Both the position numbers and the translations under genes were made by a program. 64,000 nt of DNA from contig CAVZRC010000003.1 in the NCBI GenBank assembly GCA_963777695.1, positions 2,542,001 through 2,606,000 on the forward strand, read 5' to 3'. Under the pieces are notes generated by a model that was given only the letters and a program-made list of their open reading frames with translations, searched no databases and was not told where the DNA came from. This DNA is from CAVZRC01 sp963777695 (lineage in GTDB: Bacteria > Planctomycetota > Planctomycetia > Isosphaerales > Isosphaeraceae). Shown in pieces: positions 29,491 to 37,956 of the stretch (its first letter is position 1; each line of letters starts with the position of its first letter).

Positions 29491-30673
29491 AGAATAAGGC
29501 CGCGAACAGGCCCTTACGCGGTTTGACCGGGAGGACCTCGGGGACCGGCCGCAGCGCGCGGGCCATCTCGAGGAAGACCTGGTGCGGCCGGCTGCCCTTG
29601 GCGATCTCCCCGATGGGGACGCCCTGGATGCGCGCGGCCTGGAGGATCTTGGTCGCATTGGGGATCTGCCAGGAGATCGGCATCTTCAGGGTCTCTTCGG
29701 CCTTCTTGAGGCTGATCTCCGAGTCGATGGAGCCGGCGCGGTTCACGACCAGCTTGACGCGTTCGGCCAGGCCGTCGAACTGCTGGAACAGGCCGATGAG
29801 TCGCGCGCTATTCCGCAGGCAAGTCAAGTCGAGCTGGACCACGACGAGGATCACGTCGGACATCTCGAAAGCGACGAAGTCGGACGATTGGAGCCCCTTG
29901 CTGGTATCGATGACGACCGTACTGAAGGCGGCCTTGAGCAGGCCGAGTAGCCGGTTCAGAGTCTCCGGGTCGATCTTGGCGGCCTCCTCGATCGCCGTCG
30001 GGTGGGGTAGCACATAGAGGCCCGACGGGTGCCGGGTCATCGACCTCTTGAGGAGGGTCTGATCGAGCCGCTCGAAGTTCTGGAGGACCGTGTAAAGGGT
30101 ATTGTCCGGGACGATGTCGAGGTCCGCGTCGACCGCGCCGAAGACCAGGTCGAAGTCGAGGAGGATGGTCTCGCGCTCCTTGGCGGCGGCGAGGCTGGCC
30201 GCCAGGTTGACGGCGACGGAGGTGGCGCCGACGCCCCCGGCGGCGCCCGTGACCGAGATGATCTGCGGGCCGTGATCGGCCGCCTTGGAGGTCTCGGCGC
30301 GGCCGCGAAGCAGTCGGTTGATGATCTCGAGGACCTCCGCCGGCTCGGCGGGCAGGGTGAGGAACTCTCTCGCGCCGGCGCGGATGGCGCGGAGGATCAG
30401 GGCACTATCGCTGCTCCGGCTCGTCGGCAGGACGATCGCCGGCGGTTCGGCCTGGGCGAGCGAACCGATCAGGTCAACGGCACGGCCGGGGTCGTGGTCG
30501 AGGGCGACGACCGTCAGGTCGGGGGCGATCGCGGCGATGCCGTGGGCTGCCCCCTCGTAGGTATTGAAGACCTCGGCGACCCAGATCGTGCCGATCGTCC
30601 TCAGGAGTCGCTGCAGCGCGTCCCGCGACTCCTCGTTCGGATCAACCAAGACGATACGGATCACATCCTTCAT
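29489..30673 (-). CDS. tadZ: Tad pilus localisation ATPase TadZ/CpaE
   Basis: 394 residues. The N-terminal 120 residues form a receiver-like domain (IRIVLVDPNEESRDALQRLL, then APDLTVVALDHD) in which the phosphoacceptor region is not canonical. A MinD/ParA-type ATPase follows with ISVTGAAGGVGATSVAVNLA as a deviant Walker A (the signature lysine is replaced, GGVGATS), then LLDFDLVFGAVDADLDI and VIDTSKGLQSSDF. CpaE/TadZ proteins place the pilus machinery in the cell, and atypical Walker motifs are common in this family. It lies between cpaB and tadA. Confidence 0.88.
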   Translation of the reverse strand: MKDVIRIVLVDPNEESRDALQRLLRTIGTIWVAEVFNTYEGAAHGIAAIAPDLTVVALDHDPGRAVDLIGSLAQAEPPAIVLPTSRSSDSALILRAIRAGAREFLTLPAEPAEVLEIINRLLRGRAETSKAADHGPQIISVTGAAGGVGATSVAVNLAASLAAAKERETILLDFDLVFGAVDADLDIVPDNTLYTVLQNFERLDQTLLKRSMTRHPSGLYVLPHPTAIEEAAKIDPETLNRLLGLLKAAFSTVVIDTSKGLQSSDFVAFEMSDVILVVVQLDLTCLRNSARLIGLFQQFDGLAERVKLVVNRAGSIDSEISLKKAEETLKMPISWQIPNATKILQAARIQGVPIGEIAKGSRPHQVFLEMARALRPVPEVLPVKPRKGLFAALF

Positions 30674-30734
30674 GGTGTTCGACTCGCATGATCCAGCGAA
30701 CGGTTGGGGTTGCGATCGGACGGCGATCCGGGGC

Positions 30735-31754
30735 TCAAGGGTCCTCGGTCTCGACGTCCGGGACCGCTTGCGGCCCGGGGGGAGGTGCGGCGAAGGGGGG
30801 CTTGGGAGCCACGGCCTCGTTCCTGACGATGGCCTCCGCCGGCATGGCCAGCTCGGAACTGCCCGGCTCGTCGAGGCGGATGCGGTTGACCTGGCCGATC
30901 CCCCGGTAGACGGTGGTGAATCGAGGCTCCTGTCGGGGCGGGGCTCGCGGGGTCGGGGGCGGCTCGGCGTCCTTCTTCGCCATCGCCGCCTTCAGCGCCG
31001 CCAGCTCGCGCTCGAGGGCCGTCCTCCGCTCCTCCTCGAGCTTCCATCGCTTCTCCATCGCGTCGTCGACCGGGGCCTTCTCGGGTCGGGCCGTGACCGC
31101 CTGATCGTTCAGCCCCCGCAGCGAGAGGACCAGCGACCCCTTGGCGCGGGCCGCCACCAGGTTGTTGACCTGATCGGGTGTCACCGCCAGGGTGACCGTG
31201 CGCGTCGTCAGGCTCTTCTCCTCGTTGCGGATGAAGACCTGGCCGGAGGCCAACACCAGGATGTTCTGGAGGACCGTATCCGCTCGCTGGATGCCCTGAT
31301 CCGAGTCGTAGCGGATCACGTCAACGTGGTGGCCGGGCAAGATGAAGCCGGAGACGGCCGACTGCTCGGTGACGTCCAGGGCGAAGGCCCTCATCCCGAC
31401 GGGGATGTTGGCGACCAGCCCGGGGGGCGACCCCTTCGGGCCCAGCTTCTTCTCGACCAGCACATCCCCTTCGAGCAGGGCCGTCTTTACCCATCTCTCC
31501 TCGATGTCCTTGGGCGAGGAGAAGGCGCCCGCCGGGATCGCCGACTTCGCCATCCGCGAGACCTTGAGCATGTCCGGCTTCAGCGTCTCCTCCTCCTTCA
31601 TGTCGCGGGCGGCCACCACGACCTCCTGCGTCTCCTCGACCGCCTTCCCCGACTCCTTGGATAACATCTGCCGGGTGAGCATCATGGCGCCCAATCCGAA
31701 CAGGATCGCCAAGGCCAGCATCGCCAACGCCCTGCCATTCATCGTCGTATCCAA
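30735..31754 (-). CDS. cpaB: Flp pilus assembly protein CpaB/RcpC
   Basis: 339 residues starting MDTTMNGRALAM; the second ATG at 31742 is a possible alternative. A single N-terminal membrane span (LAMLALAILFGLGAMML) anchors the protein with its bulk in the periplasm. A SAF domain follows (VVVAARDMKEEETLKPDML, then VGMRAFALDVTEQSAVSGFI and PGHHVDVI), then an RcpC-type domain. The C-terminal 110 residues add a charged coiled coil (EKRWKLEEERRTALERELAA) and a Pro-rich linker, longer than usual. CpaB is thought to stabilise the outer-membrane secretin and to bind peptidoglycan. No secretin gene follows. Confidence 0.88.
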   Translation of the reverse strand: MDTTMNGRALAMLALAILFGLGAMMLTRQMLSKESGKAVEETQEVVVAARDMKEEETLKPDMLKVSRMAKSAIPAGAFSSPKDIEERWVKTALLEGDVLVEKKLGPKGSPPGLVANIPVGMRAFALDVTEQSAVSGFILPGHHVDVIRYDSDQGIQRADTVLQNILVLASGQVFIRNEEKSLTTRTVTLAVTPDQVNNLVAARAKGSLVLSLRGLNDQAVTARPEKAPVDDAMEKRWKLEEERRTALERELAALKAAMAKKDAEPPPTPRAPPRQEPRFTTVYRGIGQVNRIRLDEPGSSELAMPAEAIVRNEAVAPKPPFAAPPPGPQAVPDVETEDP

Positions 31755-31921
31755 TTATTAAATATATGTAATATCGTTCCGTCGAATCTCGAGATTCGAT
31801 CGGGACGCCTGGCGATCCGCTTGCATTCGCGCCGAAAAATGATGCGAATGCACTCCCCCCGGCCCCCATTGCTAGGAGGGGCCGGGGGGACCGTGCGTGC
31901 CCGACGCAATCGCGAGGCGCC

Positions 31922-32473
31922 CTAGCCGAGGAAGCCGGCCCAGAAGAGGTAGCTGATCGTCCCGACGGCGATGGGGATTCCGTAGGGGAGCAGGAGCATG
32001 GTCGGCTTGCGGCGGGCGGCCGCCTCGGAGAGGATCGCGGGGTTTCGTATCTCGAGGACCTCCTTGCCGATGGTTTGCATCAAGGCGAGGTGGCGGTACA
32101 GCTCGCCGGAGGACATCATCATCGCGAGCCCCATGACACCCCCGGCCATCGCCGAGGACAGGAAGGCCCGCAGGGCGAGGCTCGGCCCGATCCAGGCGCC
32201 GACCCCGGCCATCAGCTTCACGTCCCCGGCCCCCATACCGCCGATGGCATACAACGGCAACAGGCAGATCAGGCCGACGACGGCGCCCTCGATCGACCAG
32301 AGTAGCGACGCGCCGCCGCCATTCCAGAAGGCGTAGATCCAGCCGCCCAGCAGGAAGTGGAAGGTCAACCAGTTGGGCACCCGCAATGAGCGGCCGTCGA
32401 TGATCGCCGCCTCGATGAGGACGATCGAGACGAAGAGCGAGACTTCTCGAGACACTTCGAGGCTGATCGGCAT
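31922..32473 (-). CDS. cpaA: Prepilin peptidase TadV/CpaA (A24 family)
   Basis: 183 residues from the ATG at 32473, preceded by a GGAG; the frame is open further upstream but that part is unlike any peptidase. It is a polytopic membrane protein. The two catalytic aspartates of A24 prepilin peptidases are visible: the first in the N-terminal loop (EAAIIDGRSLRVPNWLT) and the second in the GxGD motif (IGGMGAGDVKLMAGVGAWIG). It removes the short leader from Flp pilins and pseudopilins. It is short (no methylase domain), as is normal for TadV. Both pilin genes lie upstream on the same strand. Confidence 0.9.
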   Translation of the reverse strand: MPISLEVSREVSLFVSIVLIEAAIIDGRSLRVPNWLTFHFLLGGWIYAFWNGGGASLLWSIEGAVVGLICLLPLYAIGGMGAGDVKLMAGVGAWIGPSLALRAFLSSAMAGGVMGLAMMMSSGELYRHLALMQTIGKEVLEIRNPAILSEAAARRKPTMLLLPYGIPIAVGTISYLFWAGFLG

Positions 32474-33098
32474 CTCGCAGCACTCCGGTTGCCCTACGCG
32501 ACTCGGCGTCGCAACCTTGAAAGGATCCGGTTCGCTATTCCTAGGTTCAAGAGCGCGAATCGCGAGTGCCGGGCTCCGGATTCCCGAGGTCGCCGGACCC
32601 GGGCTCCGCGATTCGCGAGGTGCGTGCAGGTGGGTGTGGCATCCTTCGGAGTCGGGGCCTATGGCCCTCCGGGCCCGCAACCGCGAGGCTGGGGCCCGGC
32701 GATCCTATTGCCGGAGGATTGGGCGACGCGGATCCGGACAACCCGGCCCGTTCCGCTCGCGATCGATCGGCCGAGCGGGTTCGAGGGCCGACCCGCGGCG
32801 CCCCGCGTCAGCCATCGACCTCGGACCGTCCTCAGAACATCGGCGGCAAGTGTCGAATGAGCGGCCCGTGACGATCGATCGACTTCGCGACGCGCCGGAC
32901 CGGTAGCCGCGCCGGTGCCACGCTTTGCGATCGGATCCACTTCGAGCCACGGCCTGCTCAATCTGAGGGTAGCGTATGGCCCGGTTTGACGATCCGATCA
33001 GGTCGTCACGGATCGCACGGCACTCATCACGGATCATCGGGATCTTCGGTAGCGGGACGGCGTCGATCGCCGGGATTCGAGGCAACCTGGGAAGATCG
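32474..33098. other. 625-base gap between prepilin peptidase and pilins, no supported gene
   Basis: Open frames exist in several phases but none has a start with a ribosome-binding site or a recognisable protein. It contains a perfect 11-base inverted repeat, CGCGAATCGCG at 32554-32564 and its complement at 32607-32617, with a direct repeat of CCGGGCTCCG between the arms. It should also hold the promoter for cpaA onward, unless these are transcribed from the pilin promoter. Confidence 0.4.
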
Positions 33099-33275
33099 TC
33101 AGGAGGCGACCCCGGTGCTGACGCCATTGAATTCGCCCTGCAGCCACGAGCTCAGGTTATTGATGGCCCCCACGCAGACTACGATGATCAGGGCGAGCAT
33201 CACGGCGTACTCGACGGCCGTCGGCCCATCCTCGCTGACTAGGAAGCATCGAACTCTCGCGGTCAGACTGTTCAT
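33099..33275 (-). CDS. Flp/Fap pilin component, copy 1
   Basis: 58 residues. The class IVb pilin signature is clear: a charged leader (MNSLTARVRCFLVSEDG), the cleavage region with Gly-Pro (EDGPTAVEYAVML) and the essential E/Y pair of the mature protein (VEYAVMLALIIVVCVGA), then a short C-terminal tail. TadV would cleave just after the Gly and before PTAVEY or nearby. This is the major fibre subunit type of Tad pili. A second copy lies 391 bases upstream with the same length; they differ mainly in the leader and a few residues, as expected for tandem duplicates. Confidence 0.92.
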   Translation of the reverse strand: MNSLTARVRCFLVSEDGPTAVEYAVMLALIIVVCVGAINNLSSWLQGEFNGVSTGVAS

Positions 33276-33489
33276 GATGGACTCCTTCTCGGCGCAGGGC
33301 GAGGATCGAGCGATTCGAGAGGTGTCGACAACGAATCGCTCTTCGCTCGCCATTAGCCGCGTATCGGTCGGTCATCCGGAAGAACGGGGAACGGCCCTCG
33401 CCATTCCATCGGCCTTTGGTGACGGGACGACGGCGAGGGCATGCCGAACGCCACCATCGTCGGGGCTTCGAGGCAACCTGGGAAGATCG

Positions 33490-33666
33490 TCAGGAGGCGA
33501 CCGCGGTGCTGACGCCATTGAATTTGCCCTGCAGCCACGTGCTCAGGTTACTGATGGCCCCCACGCAGGTTACGATGATCAGGGCGAGCATCACGGCGTA
33601 CTCGACGGCCGTCGGCCCGTCCTCGCTGGCCAGGAAGCGCTGAACACTCTTGATCGTGCCATTCAT
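33490..33666 (-). CDS. Flp/Fap pilin component, copy 2
   Basis: 58 residues, leader MNGTIKSVQRFLASEDG followed by PTAVEYAVMLALIIV, the class IVb pilin core with the conserved Glu-Tyr. The C-terminal part (SNLSTWLQGKFNGVSTAVAS) differs from copy 1 at only a few sites. The similarity continues about 23 bases past the stop codon into non-coding DNA (33467-33489 and 33076-33098), so the duplication is recent and included the 3' flank. It is the first pilus gene in transcription order and so is probably the most strongly expressed. Confidence 0.92.
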   Translation of the reverse strand: MNGTIKSVQRFLASEDGPTAVEYAVMLALIIVTCVGAISNLSTWLQGKFNGVSTAVAS

Positions 33667-34085
33667 TCGAAACTCCTTCGTGCAAGAGGTCGAGAAGCGG
33701 GACAGGGAATAACGAGGCGGACCCGGTCTTCCGGCGGGCCTGCCGGGTCCCGGGGATCGGCACCCGGCAGGGATCGCTTCCGCCGGGGTGCCGCATGGGT
33801 CCGCACACCGGGTACATCGAAACCCTAGGTCACGTTCGGCAACCTTGTCAAAAGGCCGGTTCGCCGAATGGGTCCGTCGCACCTCGGCGAGCGATCAGAC
33901 ACTCCATCCCGGGATGAATATCGGGGATAGGAGAAGCCCTCGGGAGGCCCCACCCGCCACGGTCCGGCGGATCCGTCGGCGGAGGTCGTGATCCTGACCT
34001 ATGGTGTTGAGAGAAGGCCCTCGATCGGCCGGTCGGGTCGGGAATCGGCCCGCGTTCCGCGGCCCGGCCCGGATCACCAGCGAGT
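33667..34085. promoter_or_regulatory. Pilin upstream region with strong hairpin; otherwise empty
   Basis: This 419-base gap separates the divergent pilin and terpene-cyclase-like genes, so it must contain both promoters. A perfect ten-base inverted repeat (CCTGCCGGGT at 33739-33748, its complement at 33762-33771) would form a stable hairpin about 75-105 bases before the pilin start, possibly a leader structure that stabilises pilin mRNA. No convincing gene is seen. Confidence 0.4.
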
Positions 34086-35048
34086 GTGATCCCGCGAGCG
34101 ATGAGGACTGCAGCCGTGAATTGCACGTGGGCGGGACGAGCGCGACGCCAGCTCCTGGATCGTCGCGGGCGATCGGGGGCGTGGGGCTATCGGGGGATCG
34201 GGGGCCCCGCCGTCGAGCCGACCGCGATGGCGATCATGGGGCTGCTAGCGTCCGAGGACGACACATCCACGGCGACCGTCTTGTCGGCGAATCGCGAGGC
34301 CGCGGCGTGGCTAGCGACCATCCAGCGAGAGGACGGCTCCCTCCCGGCCTCCTCGGATCCCTCGATGCCCGGATGGGCGACCCCTTATGCGGTGCTCGCG
34401 TGGAGCGGGATGGGCGGGTTCGAGGCCCGGCGCCGGCGCGCATGCGATTGGCTGCTCGGCAGGCGGGGAGAATCGATCGAGAACTCCGCCGAGGGAAGTG
34501 CCGTCGTCGGCCACGACGCGAAATTGATCGGCTGGCCGTGGGTCGCCGAGACGCATTCCTGGCTGGAACCGACGGCCATCGCGATCCTCGCGTTGTGCCG
34601 CGAGGGACACGGCGATCATCCCCGCGTCCGAGAGGGTGTCGCCCTCATCCGCGATCGGTCGATCCCGGGCGGAGGCTGGAACTATGGCAACCGCGCGGTC
34701 TTCGGTCGGACGCTGCGCCCTCAACCGGGTCCCACCGGCATCGCGCTGATGGCGATGGCCGCTTGCGGCGACTCGACGCCGGAGACCCGCGCCGCGATCG
34801 CATACTTGAATCGGACGCTGCCGGATCTCCGAGCCTCGGCCTCGCTCGGGTGGGGCTTGATGGCGTTGCGCGCGCATCATGCGGTGCCGACGGCGGCCGA
34901 TTCCTGGCTTTCGGAGGCCTACGATCGTTGCGTGGGCCGACCGGATTCCACCCCGGGCCTGGCCGTTCTCCTGATGGCGACCGGAGGTCGTGCATTGGGT
35001 CTGTTCCAACCCAGGATCGTACCGGTGTCCCGACCGGCCCAACCTTGA
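34086..35048 (+). CDS. Terpene-cyclase/prenyltransferase-like alpha-barrel protein
   Basis: 320 residues. Repeats of the squalene-cyclase type are visible: 'GAWGY...PTAMAIMGLL', AAAWLATIQREDGSLPAS, WATPYAVLAWSG, AETHSWLEPTAIAILAL, GGGWNYGNRAVFG, and PGPTGIALMAMAA. These QW-like motifs with GS/GG turns build an alpha/alpha barrel. No DxDD or DxxDD catalytic motif is seen, so it is probably a non-cyclase member of the fold, as is common in Planctomycetota. There is no clear signal peptide. The DUF362 gene starts 14 bases downstream, so the two are probably one operon. Function unknown. Confidence 0.72.
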   Translation: MIPRAMRTAAVNCTWAGRARRQLLDRRGRSGAWGYRGIGGPAVEPTAMAIMGLLASEDDTSTATVLSANREAAAWLATIQREDGSLPASSDPSMPGWATPYAVLAWSGMGGFEARRRRACDWLLGRRGESIENSAEGSAVVGHDAKLIGWPWVAETHSWLEPTAIAILALCREGHGDHPRVREGVALIRDRSIPGGGWNYGNRAVFGRTLRPQPGPTGIALMAMAACGDSTPETRAAIAYLNRTLPDLRASASLGWGLMALRAHHAVPTAADSWLSEAYDRCVGRPDSTPGLAVLLMATGGRALGLFQPRIVPVSRPAQP

Positions 35049-35061
35049 AGAGTATCCATCG

Positions 35062-36043
35062 ATGAGAAGGCGGACGTTCCTGACGGGGATGGGCGGCCTG
35101 ACGGCCGCCGGGATTGGCGGGCATCTGGCCGCCGAATGGCACGAGCGCGGTTGGCGAGAGCCGGTCGTGATCGCCGGCGCCGCATCCTACGCGGTCGATC
35201 TCGACGCGACGATCCGGGGCGGGCTGATCGAGCTGGGCTTCGGGCCGGCCCGGATCCGGGGTAGGTCGATCCTCCTCAAGCCGAATCTCGTCGAACCTTC
35301 GGCCGATGCGCCGCAGATCAACACCCACCCGGCGGTCGTCCGCGCGGCCGCCGAGGTGTTCCGCGGGTGGGGGGCCGGCGAGGTCCTCGTCGCCGAGGGG
35401 CCGGGTCACTGCCGCGACACCCAACTGGTCCTGGAGCAATCCGGGATGGAGGGCGTCTTGAGGGAATCGCGGCTCGAATTCGTCGACCTCAATTACGATG
35501 ACGTCGTCTTGGTGCCGAACCGGTCGCGACGGACCTCGCTGCCGCAACTGGCCTTGCCGGCGACCCTGCGGCGCGTTCGACCTGATCGTTTCGATCCCCA
35601 AGATGAAGACGCATCACTGGGCGGGCGTGACGCTCTCGATGAAGAACCTCTTCGGCGTCCTGCCGGGCGTCTATTACGGATGGCCGAAGAATGTCCTACA
35701 CCACGCCGGCATCAGCCCTTCCATCCTGGATCTCAACGCGACCGTGAAGCCGCACCTGGCGATCGTCAACGGGATCGTCGGCATGGAAGGCGACGGGCCG
35801 ATCATGGGAACGCCGAAGCCCGCGGGCATCCTGGTCATGGGGACCAATCTGCCGGCCGTCGACGCGACGACCGCCCGCCTGATGGGGATCAACCCCTGGC
35901 GGATCGAACATCTCGCGGGGGCGTCGGGCCGGCTCGGCCCGATCGCCGAATCGCACATCGAGCAGCGCGGCGAGTCGATTGCGAGGCTGGCGCAGTCGTT
36001 CCAGTTGCTCGACCACCCCGCTTTCGCGCGGCTTCGCGCCTAG
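35062..36043 (+). CDS. Tat-exported DUF362 protein (frame broken once)
   Basis: About 327 residues after closing a one-base frameshift near 35570. It begins MRRRTFLTGMGGLTAAGIGG, a twin-arginine signal, so a folded, cofactor-bearing form is exported. The DUF362 domain follows: LLKPNLVEPSADAPQINTHP, VAEGPGHCRDT, then in the second frame FDLIVSIPKMKTHHWAGVTL, SMKNLFGVLPG, and VNGIVGMEGDGPIMGT, and GTNLPAVDATTARLMGI. DUF362 proteins often accompany Fe-S clusters, but no CxxC cluster is seen here. The pair with the terpene-cyclase-like gene upstream recurs in related genomes as far as I recall; its role is unknown. Confidence 0.82.
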
Positions 36044-36054
36044 TCGGGTCGGTA

Positions 36055-36090
36055 AAACCCACCGGTATTGACGCAAATCCCGGTGGGTTT
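36055..36090. terminator. Bidirectional intrinsic terminator
   Basis: AAACCCACCGG (36055-36065) and CCGGTGGGTTT (36080-36090) form an eleven-base perfect stem with a 14-base loop and A/T-rich ends on both sides, so it can terminate in either direction. It lies between the convergent DUF362 gene (ending 36043) and the PI-PLC-like gene (ending 36121). Confidence 0.85.
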
Positions 36091-36120
36091 CACCCATGCG
36101 ACTCGAAGGTCGGACGGTCT

Positions 36121-37266
36121 TCAAGGCCTGGCACTTTCCAGATCGATGCGGCCCCAGGCCGGGTCGCTGCTGATCGGGTTGGGCCGGGCCACGACGCCGC
36201 CGGGCAGGCGAACGGAATAATCCGTGAAGCGTCGGTCGGGTTCGGGGTAATCGGTACTCACGAACTGCGCCCCGCTGGCCAGCGCCTTGTCTCGTTGCTT
36301 CGAGTCATTGGACCGGGCGTGGGCCGTGTCCGCATCGGCACGAGTCCGGACGAGGAAGCCGTCGCGGACGAGCTGCTGGATGCGATCGAATTCCTTGATC
36401 GGGTCGTTGACCTTGAACCAGGCCGCCGCGGGATTCGAGGGGGCGACCGTCGTGAACATCACGCGATCCTGGAGCGCCGGGTGTCCTTTGAGGTATCGAT
36501 CGCGCACGGCATTCTCGTTGTCCAGCCCGAACATGACGAGGCCGCGGACGTCCTCGAGTTTTGGCCAGCCCTGGGCCTTGATCGCTTCGGGCAGGGTGGA
36601 GAACCGGCCGCGCACCCGGTCCGGGGTGAGGATCTCCGACCGGTCGAACACCGAGAGGATCTCGGCGTTGACGGCCTCGAGCTCCTCGGCGACGAACTTG
36701 ATGGGCTTGGTCGGCAGCGCCAGCATCGACTCATCCTTGAGCTCGACCAGGATGAAGATCGGTACGTGGCGAGGGTTCGCCTTCGACCAGGCGCGGACCT
36801 GCTTGAGCGCCTCGACGAACGTGGTCGCATGGGTGCGGAAGTCCACGTCCTGGACGTGGAGGACCTTGAGACCGGGCTTGCCGAGCTTCCCCTCGACATT
36901 GGGGTCGGGACCGGGATCCTTGCCGCGGTTCTTGACCATCTTCCGCAGGTTCGGCTCGGCGAACAGCCCTCCCTTGGGATCCGCGAACACGTCCAGCTCG
37001 ATCTGACGGATGCCCAGTTGCCCGAATTGCTCGGCGAAGGGGCGATGGGTGTAGTCGAGCCCCTCGGCGCGGCTCTTGCCGGCGGACGCGATCAGATCGA
37101 GGATCGACTGGGTCGGCGCCAGGTGATAGGAGTTGTGAGTGCCGATGACCTGAATCTGGTTGAGCCGGGGCTCGCCGGCCGATGCCGCGGCCCCGATCGC
37201 CCCGAGCGCCAGGACGATACCCATCCCCACGCGGCCGGCACGTCGAACGATGTCGAACCATTCCAT
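36121..37266 (-). CDS. Secreted calcium-type PI-PLC-like phosphodiesterase
   Basis: 381 residues from the ATG at 37266. The N-terminal 30 residues are a signal peptide (GMGIVLALGAIGAAASAGEP). The catalytic box QVIGTHNSYHLAP (H44) opens the domain, followed by IRQIELDVFADPKGG (acidic metal ligands), then LKVLHVQDVDFRTHATTFVE, in which the second histidine and aspartate of the PLC fold are expected. These features match the calcium-dependent PI-PLC1-like family (PF16670 type). It should cleave phosphodiesters of phosphoinositides or related glycerophospho compounds outside the cytoplasm; the true substrate is unknown. The start is divergent from the DUF202 gene. Confidence 0.85.
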   Translation of the reverse strand: MEWFDIVRRAGRVGMGIVLALGAIGAAASAGEPRLNQIQVIGTHNSYHLAPTQSILDLIASAGKSRAEGLDYTHRPFAEQFGQLGIRQIELDVFADPKGGLFAEPNLRKMVKNRGKDPGPDPNVEGKLGKPGLKVLHVQDVDFRTHATTFVEALKQVRAWSKANPRHVPIFILVELKDESMLALPTKPIKFVAEELEAVNAEILSVFDRSEILTPDRVRGRFSTLPEAIKAQGWPKLEDVRGLVMFGLDNENAVRDRYLKGHPALQDRVMFTTVAPSNPAAAWFKVNDPIKEFDRIQQLVRDGFLVRTRADADTAHARSNDSKQRDKALASGAQFVSTDYPEPDRRFTDYSVRLPGGVVARPNPISSDPAWGRIDLESARP

Positions 37267-37440
37267 GAAGGTGATCCTCAAGAGTAGCGGACGATTCCCA
37301 TCGGATCGTTTTAGCGGAATCCCAAGCCCCTGAACAGGGCCGGTCGCGAGACTCAACCTTGACACCCGCTCCGCAGCCCGTCCAGATTGCGCAGGGTACG
37401 ATCCGTGACGAGAGGCCGGGAGTGGAGTGACGATCGATTC

Positions 37441-37866
37441 ATGCAGCCCGATGAGACCGACCACCGGGGAATTGCCGGTTCCGGGGCGCCCAAGCCGGTC
37501 GACGACCCACGCATCTACCTCGCGGCCGAGCGGACTTACCTCGCATGGATCCGCACCTCGGTCGCCTTGATGGGATTCGGGTTTCTCATCGCGCGGTTCG
37601 CGTTCTGGATCCGTGAATATGCCGTGATCGAGGGCGGTGGGACGAAAACCGTTTCACACCACACGATCTCGCCCTGGCTGGGGTTTGGCATGGTAGTTGT
37701 AGGTGTCTACGTGTGCGTGACGTCCGCGATCCGTCACCGCGATTATGTGCGCGCGCTGAAGGAAGGCATCACGAACCCGCCTTTGAACCTCACGAGCTCA
37801 TTGGCCGTCGCGGCGGTACTTTCGCTGGTCGGTCTGGCGATGGCGATCCAGATCCTACTATTCTGA
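37441..37866 (+). CDS. DUF202 family (YidH-like) membrane protein
   Basis: 141 residues from the ATG at 37441. The frame continues 18 codons upstream but MQPDETDHRGI fits family starts. The signature LAAERTYLAWIRTSVALMGFGF (residues about 27-48, in two parts) is the DUF202 motif: a charged helix entering the first membrane span. Two more spans follow at about 76-98 and 118-140. It is a small inner-membrane protein with no known activity. It ends 90 bases before gnd but there is no evidence of shared function. Confidence 0.88.
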   Translation: MQPDETDHRGIAGSGAPKPVDDPRIYLAAERTYLAWIRTSVALMGFGFLIARFAFWIREYAVIEGGGTKTVSHHTISPWLGFGMVVVGVYVCVTSAIRHRDYVRALKEGITNPPLNLTSSLAVAAVLSLVGLAMAIQILLF

Positions 37867-37956
37867 GAGCGTATTCGCGGCGGCCCTTCCGGGTTCCGAA
37901 TGAGATGGGCCTTTCCCATCGAACATTCCGGCCGGAGAAACGAGGGGAGTTTTCCC

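Noticed and set aside
27523..29526. A 667-codon plus-strand frame across tadB-tadA
   Set aside because: Antisense to intact, well-conserved pilus genes; it has no start signal and no family likeness.
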